A DNA stretch of 43,903 nt from JAPLGE01 sp964355545 (GTDB lineage Bacteria > Bipolaricaulota > Bipolaricaulia > UBA7950 > UBA9294), in the NCBI GenBank assembly GCA_964355545.1, contig CAYHEK010000004.1:1-43903 (forward strand), written 5' to 3'. Below, piece after piece: positions 38,894 to 43,903 of this stretch; the stretch's first letter is position 1, and each line of letters begins with the position of its first letter. The notes under the pieces are model-generated. The model did not search any database. It was not told where the DNA came from and was given only the letters and a program-made list of their open reading frames with translations. A program made the translations under genes and the position numbers.

Positions 38894-39263
38894 GCAGCGG
38901 GCACAATGTTCTAGTGGGCATTTCAGCGTCTACACGGGCGAGTGAGGCTGTCCGGGAGTTCGAGTCGCCCAGGCTCTAACTGGCCGCGCAGGCACGCTCT
39001 TTCCCCTGTTTTGGACTCGCCCGCCAGATCCTGTCCGCGCAGCAGACTACCACGACTTCAAGCCCCGTCGGGCGCGCTTCACTGCCGGAAAAGAAGCGCG
39101 CTTTCATGACATCAGGTCAGTCCGGCACTGCTCCGAGAAGAGCCGGCCAAGGTTCTGCAATGCGGGCGATGGGGTGCTACGGCTGGCTGTTGCTCGGCCA
39201 GCCCGTTTCGCCTAGTCTTGCACCGATGAGACGGCCGCTGAAAGGAGACCCGCGAGGAGTGGA
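38894..39263 (+). other. Non-coding stretch after tRNA-Gln with several hairpins
   Basis: No credible gene is seen in these 370 bases. They contain a T-arm-like piece (GGGAG-TTCGAGT-CGCCC, 38954-38970) that may be a decayed tRNA, the perfect hairpin listed at 39072, and a second hairpin GGCTGGC/GCCAGCC (39181-39203). Composition is slightly less GC-rich than the flanking genes. Confidence 0.4.
39072..39101 (+). repeat. Perfect 9-bp inverted repeat followed by TTT
   Basis: GCGCGCTTC (39072-39080) and GAAGCGCGC (39093-39101) with a 12-nt loop, followed by TTTC. It could end a transcript from the tRNA-Gln promoter; the T run is short. Confidence 0.45.
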
Positions 39264-39857
39264 ATGATCATTGCCGGCTGCGCCGTCCTGGGCTACTTCC
39301 TTGGTTCTCTTCCGTTCTCCGTGTGGCTCGTGCGCTGGTTCCGTCGGTCCGACGTGCGCGCGGTCGGGGACAGGAACCCGGGAGCGGTGAACGCCTGGAG
39401 AGCCGGTGGCTGGAGGATCGGGGTTGCCGCTCTTTTCCTCGATGTTGCGAAGGGCGCGGCCGCGCCAGCCATTGCCAGAGCTGTTGTCGATCTCCACGGC
39501 TGGGCGCTCCTTCCCGTTGCCCTCTCCCCCGTGCTCGGGCATGCGCTGTCGCCGTGGCTGCGATTGCGCGGTGGGAAGGGGATCGCCGCCACCTTCGGGG
39601 TCTGGAGTGCGCTCACATACTGGGTCGTCCCCACGACGTTCGGGCTTCTCCTTGCTGCGATCATGCAGGCTCAATCCGTGGCCGCTTGGACAGTCGTCTT
39701 CGCTTCGGCGGGAACGCTCGTCGTCCTTCTCGCGCTGCGCTCCGAGCCGTACCTCGTCATCGCGTTCCTAGCAAACGTCGGGCTCTTGGCTTGGACTCAC
39801 CGAAAGGGACTCCGCACCCCGCCGCAGTTCGGTTTCCGGCCCCCGAGGGGGCGCTGA
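39264..39857 (+). CDS. plsY: Glycerol-3-phosphate acyltransferase PlsY
   Basis: A 197-residue polytopic membrane enzyme that uses acyl-phosphate to acylate glycerol 3-phosphate, the first step of phospholipid synthesis. The three family motifs are recognisable: GSLPFSVWLVRW, RNPGAVNAWRAGGW (usually SGNPGATNVLR) and GHALSPWLRLRGGKGIAATFG. Five hydrophobic segments fit the topology. The SGNPGAxN serine position reads D-R-N, so it is a divergent copy, and another plsY may exist elsewhere. The ATG follows GAGGAG; the stop overlaps the downstream glycosyltransferase start (TGATG). Confidence 0.88.
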   Translation: MIIAGCAVLGYFLGSLPFSVWLVRWFRRSDVRAVGDRNPGAVNAWRAGGWRIGVAALFLDVAKGAAAPAIARAVVDLHGWALLPVALSPVLGHALSPWLRLRGGKGIAATFGVWSALTYWVVPTTFGLLLAAIMQAQSVAAWTVVFASAGTLVVLLALRSEPYLVIAFLANVGLLAWTHRKGLRTPPQFGFRPPRGR

Positions 39858-41017
39858 TGTCCCTCGTTGATCACGAGGCGAGCCTCGTCGTCTTCCTCGG
39901 CATCCTCGCCCTTATCTCGGGGAGCAACCTCCTTGGCCTTCACCGACTGGGGCGCGCAGGGCGCAAAGGCGCGCGGACTCCGCCTGACGCCCCGCGCGTC
40001 TCGGTCCTCATTCCGGCGCGTAACGAGGAGCGGAACATCGCCGCGTGCGTTGGCTCCCTCCTCGCGCAGGACTACCCGGACTTCGAGGTCGTCGTCCTCG
40101 ACGACGGGTCACAGGACGACACAGCGCGAATCCTCGCCAGTCTCGGGGCGGATCGGCGGCTGCGAGTTCTCGCCGGGTTGCCGCTTCCGCCCGGTTGGCT
40201 TGGTAAGAACTGGGCCTGCCACCAGCTGGGGAATGCGGCCACGGGGGAACTCCTGCTCTTCGCTGACGCCGACACGCGGAGTCACCCAAGCACGCTCGGC
40301 GACGCTGTCGCCGCCCTCTACGCCGAGCGCGCGGACTTCCTGAGCGCCCTTCCGCGTCAGAAGATGGAGACGTGGGGTGAGCGGCTGGTCGTTCCGCTGC
40401 TTCCGTGGAGCCTGCACTCCTTCTTCCCGATCGCCCTTCTCCGTCGAGCTCGGTGGTCGGCGCTGACGACGGCCATTGGGCAACTCATGCTCTTCCGTCG
40501 CGCGGCCTACGACGCCATCGGCGGGTACGAGCATGTGCGCGCCTCCACGATCGACGACTGGGATCTCGTCCGCGCTCTTGCCAGGGCGGGCCTCGGCTGG
40601 ACGGTGCTCGACGGCGCAAACCGCGTCTCGACCCGCATGTACGGCTCGTTTCGCGAAGCCTTCGACGGGTTCTCCAAGAACCTCTACGCGCGGTTCGGCT
40701 ACAACCTCCCCATCTTCGCTTTCATCTGGGCGTGGCTGCTCTGGGTGACGTGGCAGCCTCCGGTCCTCCTCGTCCTCCGGGCGGCTGGCGTGGAAGGCAT
40801 CCCCAGTGGTGCTGTCCCCTATGCGGCCGTCGCCACGGGCCTAGGCTTCCTCCTGTGGCTCATCAGTGACCTGCGGTTCCGGGTTCCGCTCGGCCACGTG
40901 GTTATCTGCCCGCTCACGATCCTCGTGGCATTTGCGATCGCGGTCCGGTCCGTCGCTTGGCATGTGCTCGGACGAGGGACTTGGAAGGACCGCCCTCTTC
41001 GCCCGAGCCGGGTGTAG
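39857..41017 (+). CDS. Family 2 glycosyltransferase, membrane-bound
   Basis: A 386-residue protein. One N-terminal membrane segment precedes a GT-A domain: VSVLIPARNEERNIAACVGSLLAQDYPDFEVVVLDDGSQDDTA, then LPPGWLGKNWACHQLGNAATGELLLFADADT (DxD motif), GQLMLFRRAAYDAIGGYEHV and STIDDWDLVRALARAG (acceptor/base region). Three hydrophobic segments follow at the C-terminus. The layout matches the CrtQ/HpnB-like group that glycosylates lipids such as carotenoids or hopanoids. It is coupled to plsY, suggesting a lipid acceptor. The acceptor cannot be told from sequence. Confidence 0.87.
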   Translation: MSLVDHEASLVVFLGILALISGSNLLGLHRLGRAGRKGARTPPDAPRVSVLIPARNEERNIAACVGSLLAQDYPDFEVVVLDDGSQDDTARILASLGADRRLRVLAGLPLPPGWLGKNWACHQLGNAATGELLLFADADTRSHPSTLGDAVAALYAERADFLSALPRQKMETWGERLVVPLLPWSLHSFFPIALLRRARWSALTTAIGQLMLFRRAAYDAIGGYEHVRASTIDDWDLVRALARAGLGWTVLDGANRVSTRMYGSFREAFDGFSKNLYARFGYNLPIFAFIWAWLLWVTWQPPVLLVLRAAGVEGIPSGAVPYAAVATGLGFLLWLISDLRFRVPLGHVVICPLTILVAFAIAVRSVAWHVLGRGTWKDRPLRPSRV

Positions 41018-41059
41018 CACACCGAGGTGTCCTCTTGGGGCCCGGGCGGCGACGCGGGG

Positions 41060-41857
41060 TCAGTAGCCGAACAGAATGCCGGCCGTCTCACGGAGGTCGG
41101 CGCACGTCGTTGCCTCGGCGATCCGGCGGGCGCGGAAGAAGCTGTGTTCCGGAACTGGATCAATCCGCGCGGCGGCCCCCCCGAGGAGGAAGGGGTTGCT
41201 TGCCCCAAGGACGGACTGCTCGCTCGTCCACTCAACGAGCCCATCGACCGCGTCTGGGGAGACGACCGTCCCGGAGAGCCGGGAGCGATCGCGCTGGACA
41301 ACGTACACCTCCCCGCTGATCAGGCCCATCACCCGGACGCGGACAGTCAGCCCCGGCTTCCCGTCCCCGTCCTGGTCAAGAACCCGCGGGTCGGCGGCGC
41401 TCGTGGGAAGGGGGTCCCTCTCTGGGTCCTCGAGCCGCGCGCCGCTGACCGAGGTGACCCAGGGTCGGACGAAGCGAAGCCCCTCTCCACTCGGCTCGAG
41501 TGTCGCCGTCCAGGTGATCTGAGACAAGGAAAGGAGGAACGCCTCTGGGATCTCCGTCTTCACCAGGGCCGTCCCGTTGTCAATCGTCGTTGAGCAGGGG
41601 GACTCCTGCGCGCGCATGGCAAGACCATCCTGGCGCACGTCAAGGAGGACGAGGCTCCAAGTCGTGCGTGTACGCTCGCCAACGAGCGGGATTACCCCGA
41701 TCTGCGACGTCACCTGGAGCATCGCCCACCGTCCGGACAGGTCGGGGAGGAGCCCTGTGCCCTCCCCGTGAGCAGGTGCTCGGAGGACGCTGCAGGCCAG
41801 TGCCATCAGGAAGACTGCGCTCGCGTGTCTTCGCAGATCCCGCCCTGGAAAACCCAT
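41060..41857 (-). CDS. Exported protein of unknown function
   Basis: A 265-residue protein with a signal peptide (SAVFLMALACSVLRAPAHG). The mature part is beta-rich, starting GLLPDLSGRWAMLQVTSQIGV. A DQDGDGKPGLTV segment near residue 165 looks like a calcium-binding DxDxDG loop. No named family is recognised. ATG 41857 has no ribosome binding site but an excellent promoter whose -10 lies 9 nt upstream. The gene is convergent with the glycosyltransferase (42 bp apart). Confidence 0.7.
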   Translation of the reverse strand: MGFPGRDLRRHASAVFLMALACSVLRAPAHGEGTGLLPDLSGRWAMLQVTSQIGVIPLVGERTRTTWSLVLLDVRQDGLAMRAQESPCSTTIDNGTALVKTEIPEAFLLSLSQITWTATLEPSGEGLRFVRPWVTSVSGARLEDPERDPLPTSAADPRVLDQDGDGKPGLTVRVRVMGLISGEVYVVQRDRSRLSGTVVSPDAVDGLVEWTSEQSVLGASNPFLLGGAAARIDPVPEHSFFRARRIAEATTCADLRETAGILFGY

Positions 41858-41866
41858 CGTGGCGTC

Positions 41867-41895
41867 AGGATAGGATAGAGAGGCTAGCAGGTCAA
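41867..41895 (-). promoter_or_regulatory. Predicted leaderless promoter of the exported protein gene
   Basis: Minus-strand TTGACC (41890-41895), 17-bp spacer, TATCCT (41867-41872), exactly 9 nt before ATG 41857; no Shine-Dalgarno. Confidence 0.6.
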
Positions 41896-42113
41896 CATCG
41901 GTCGGCACGCAGCGGTCTGCTCGCTCCCTGTTCCCCTCACTCCGGGCTGCCTCGTATCCCCGTGAGAGCGGCAGATTGGACACCCGTTACCATCCACAGA
42001 TGGCCACAAGCGTTCCAGGATCGCTCCCCCAGGCTCCACTTGCGTCACCGGCGCGTGCCAAACCATAATGCCCTGTGGACAGAACCAGATGGCTGCTCTG
42101 GACAAAGCGTAGG

Positions 42114-42119
42114 TACAGT
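42114..42119 (+). promoter_or_regulatory. -10 element (TACAGT), predicted leaderless start
   Basis: TACAGT exactly 9 nt before ATG 42129, with no Shine-Dalgarno. The -35 region is weak. Confidence 0.35.
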
Positions 42120-42128
42120 CAAAGCCCG

Positions 42129-43349
42129 ATGATCGCACTGGTTCATGCACGGCTGCTTGATGGCACTGGAGACGTACCCGTAGACGATGCAACCGTCGTC
42201 CTGGACGGTCCTTGCATAGTCGCTGTTGGACCCAACGCCCACTGCCCTGACCATACCCGAGTGTTCGACCTTCGTGGGCTGACCATACTCCCTGGGTTGA
42301 TTGATGCCCATGTCCATTTCGGTGGCTTCGTCGTGGACGATCCGGACTGGACGTTCACGTATTGGTCCGTCTTGCCCTTCTTCTGCGACTATGCACGGGG
42401 CTTCAGGAAGCGGCGAACTCTGGCCATCAAGAACGGAGTCACGACGGTGCGAAGCGCTGGAGACAACTACCCGCACATCGTCCAGCTCCGAGCCAGAATC
42501 GACGGAGGCAAGCTCATCGGCCCGCGCATCGTTGCTGCCGGCCCCATCTTTACCGCCCCGGGAGGGCACCCCGCAGGCACAATCTACAAAGACAACCGTT
42601 ATGTCGTGGAACATGCGACCCGCCAAGTGGAGGCGGTCTCGGCAGCCCGCGCGGAAGTGAAAAGGCTTGTGGGTGGCGGAGTGGATTTGATCAAGGCAGT
42701 CTACGGCGGCATCAATCCGTTTGATCTTGACCACCCCGTACCCAAGCTCGGCTTACCCATCCTGCGAGCGCTCATTGACGAAGCCCATCACCAAGGAGCC
42801 CGATGCATGGTGCACGTCGGAACCGCAAGCGATGCATTGGACGCCACTCGCGCGGGTGCAGACAGTATCGAGCATGGCATTCTCCCAGGAGCTCCTGGCT
42901 CCCAGTGCCCTCCAGAGCTCGTCACCGCGATGCGGGACTGTGGAACCTGCTTCGTGCCTACGCTCACCGCGGCATGGGCCATGAAGCGCATGTATCCCGA
43001 TGCCCTCGCACATGCGATGAGCTGGGTGAAAGAGATGCACCGGGGGGGCGTGCGCATCGCCCTGGGGACCGATGCGGGAGCGCCGGGAGTCGTGATCGGA
43101 AAGGCTGCTCACATGGAACTGGAGCTTCTTGTCGAGTCAGGCTTGAGTCCACTTGAGGCCATCACGGCTGCGACGCGGAATGCTGCCGAACTGATAGGCA
43201 GAGCGCGTGATCTGGGGACAATCGAGGTTGACAGGCTCGCAGATCTGGTGGCGGTCGACGGAGACCCTTCTGTAGATATCGCAACCACAAGGGAAGTCCG
43301 ATTAGTCATCAAGGATGGTGCCGTGCTCGTGAATCGACTCACTCAGTAG
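42129..43349 (+). CDS. Amidohydrolase-family protein (imidazolonepropionase/prolidase-like)
   Basis: A 406-residue metal-dependent hydrolase. The binuclear site motifs are LPGLIDAHVHFGG (HxH, about residue 60), GVDLIKAVYGG (bridging Lys), CMVHVGT (His), DSIEHGI (His) and IALGTDAGAPG (Asp); the N-terminal and C-terminal beta-strands form the usual composite domain (ARLLDGTGDVPVDDATVVLDG... DLVAVDGDPSVDI). This layout fits the group containing Xaa-Pro dipeptidases and imidazolonepropionase-like enzymes; substrate unknown. Its base composition (about 58% GC in sampled lines) is clearly lower than that of neighbouring genes, suggesting recent acquisition. Confidence 0.88.
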   Translation: MIALVHARLLDGTGDVPVDDATVVLDGPCIVAVGPNAHCPDHTRVFDLRGLTILPGLIDAHVHFGGFVVDDPDWTFTYWSVLPFFCDYARGFRKRRTLAIKNGVTTVRSAGDNYPHIVQLRARIDGGKLIGPRIVAAGPIFTAPGGHPAGTIYKDNRYVVEHATRQVEAVSAARAEVKRLVGGGVDLIKAVYGGINPFDLDHPVPKLGLPILRALIDEAHHQGARCMVHVGTASDALDATRAGADSIEHGILPGAPGSQCPPELVTAMRDCGTCFVPTLTAAWAMKRMYPDALAHAMSWVKEMHRGGVRIALGTDAGAPGVVIGKAAHMELELLVESGLSPLEAITAATRNAAELIGRARDLGTIEVDRLADLVAVDGDPSVDIATTREVRLVIKDGAVLVNRLTQ

Positions 43350-43484
43350 CTTGACCTCATGGCTTCGTCAAGGTGAGCGGATGGGACAAGTTTCTCCCGA
43401 GCAGATCGGGCTTGCGAGGGAACCGAGAGCAGAAGGAGTGCATGTCGAGATGATCGCGAAACGCTCGCCGAGGAGACTCTGGTC

Positions 43485-43903
43485 ATGGTGAAAGCGCGGA
43501 GCCCCAAGGCGTTCTTCAGGTGGGCCGCTGCTCTTGCAGCCGTGGCTGTCGTGATGATCGGAGCTTCGGCGGGGGAGCCGCGGCCGGTTGTCCGCATCCC
43601 GGCGGGCGCTCCCGCAACGCTCGATGGGTCCTCTCGACAGGGAGAGTGGGACGACGCGCTCGCTATTGCCCTGGGCGATGCGGTGACGCTCTACATGAAG
43701 CACGCGGATGGCTGCTGTTCCTCGAGACAGAAGGATGGCCAGGAGGCGGCCCTAGAATCGCCAAGAGGAGGCGGCAGCCTGACGGGCGCCAAGCCCTCTG
43801 CGTGGACCCATCACCAGGGCAGGGCATTCGTCCTTAAGTGCTTGCAGGCAGTTCGTACTGGCCCCCTACGAGACGGACCGTCGGGTAAAGAAGGCAAACG
43901 ATC
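43485..43903 (+). pseudogene. Exported CBM9-like sugar-binding protein, frameshifted and cut by window end
   Basis: ATG 43485 follows AGGAGA and opens with a signal peptide (FFRWAAALAAVAVVMIGASAG). Residues about 35-75 read VRIPAGAPATLDGSSRQGEWDDALAIALGDAVTLY-type sequence, the start of a carbohydrate-binding CBM9-like or DOMON-like domain ('DG..s.gEWddA'). Around 43703-43710 the homology passes to another frame (GWLLFLETEGWPGGGP, stop at 43837), so a one-base frameshift is likely. The original frame stays open to the window edge but no longer looks coding. Low-quality contig-end sequence is as likely as a real mutation. Confidence 0.5.

Noticed and set aside
38779..38979. 66-codon ORF across tRNA-Gln
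   Set aside because: It overlaps a fully folded tRNA gene and its promoter.
38820..39263. Integration (att) site at the tRNA-Gln 3' end
   Set aside because: No repeat of the tRNA 3' end is found downstream in the window and no integrase is present.
41011..41023. GGTGT/ACACC hairpin at the end of the glycosyltransferase gene
   Set aside because: Five-bp stem, triloop and no U tract; too weak to call a terminator.
1..43903. CRISPR arrays, insertion sequences, prophage genes, toxin-antitoxin pairs or defence genes
   Set aside because: No regularly spaced repeats, transposase, integrase, phage structural or defence-domain protein was recognised on either strand.

Overview
The window is 43.9 kb of a GC-rich (about 65%) bacterial chromosome scaffold with three runs of exactly 100 N (1558-1657, 7392-7491, 9146-9245), so it is a draft or metagenome-type assembly. 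It is core-genome sequence rather than a phage or plasmid: recA, rpsA, pheS, tilS, era, cmk, gmk, acpS, fabF, ispE, ispF, an HU gene and a tRNA-Gln are all here. The mixture (AmmeMemoRadiSam-type Memo protein, PflX-like radical SAM enzyme, DUF362 ferredoxin, hut genes dispersed among essential genes, scattered single atp and phe genes) suggests an anaerobic, possibly thermophilic, deep-branching lineage; Bipolaricaulota/Acetothermia would fit, but I cannot prove this from the sequence.

Layout. 0.2-9.9 kb: short accessory genes: a Cys-rich 4Fe-4S protein, a secreted beta-helix protein, a broken peptidase T joined to the tail of another peptidase, an ACT-domain regulator, a B3/B4 tRNA-editing-like protein, a DUF362 Fe-S protein, then a damage-repair-like pair (free methionine sulfoxide reductase and a Nudix hydrolase) with a small DNA-glycosylase-like remnant between them, a YgjP-type metalloprotease, a SagB-type nitroreductase and a HAD phosphatase. 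10-14.5 kb: PflX-like radical SAM; yebC followed by two envelope proteins; on the other strand two exported proteins, one a 5'-nucleotidase-like phosphoesterase. 14.6-19.3 kb: tilS-rseP facing recA-recX-ispF. 19.3-22.5 kb: pepQ plus a PKD lipoprotein, divergent from pheS. 22.5-30.6 kb: a seven-gene minus-strand run hutH-era-(PAS/GAF/GGDEF)-GNAT-deoC-atpC-fabF. 30.6-36.1 kb: the divergent plus-strand run hutI-ispE-cmk-plsC-rpsA-HU. 36.1-38.7 kb: minus-strand amrB(Memo)-yicC-gmk-acpS. 38.8-43.9 kb: tRNA-Gln, a 370-bp non-coding stretch, plsY with a family 2 glycosyltransferase, a secreted hypothetical protein, a lower-GC amidohydrolase and a truncated, frameshifted sugar-binding-like protein at the edge.

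Regulatory reading. Many genes overlap by ATGA or GTGA (translational coupling) and several convergent pairs overlap at their 3' ends. Strong sigma70-type promoters can be read upstream of recA, yebC, tRNA-Gln and others. Two patterns stand out. First, five genes without a Shine-Dalgarno have a TANNNT -10 hexamer exactly 9 nt before the start codon, which predicts leaderless or nearly leaderless mRNAs. Second, the hutH/hutI and pepQ/pheS divergent pairs both have back-to-back promoters whose -35 hexamers overlap by five of six bases. No CRISPR array, insertion sequence, prophage or rRNA was seen. I found no convincing case for a wholly new multi-gene system; the strongest novelties are the promoter architecture, a divergent RecA DNA-binding loop, a GGDEF protein coupled to era, and the peptidase chimera.
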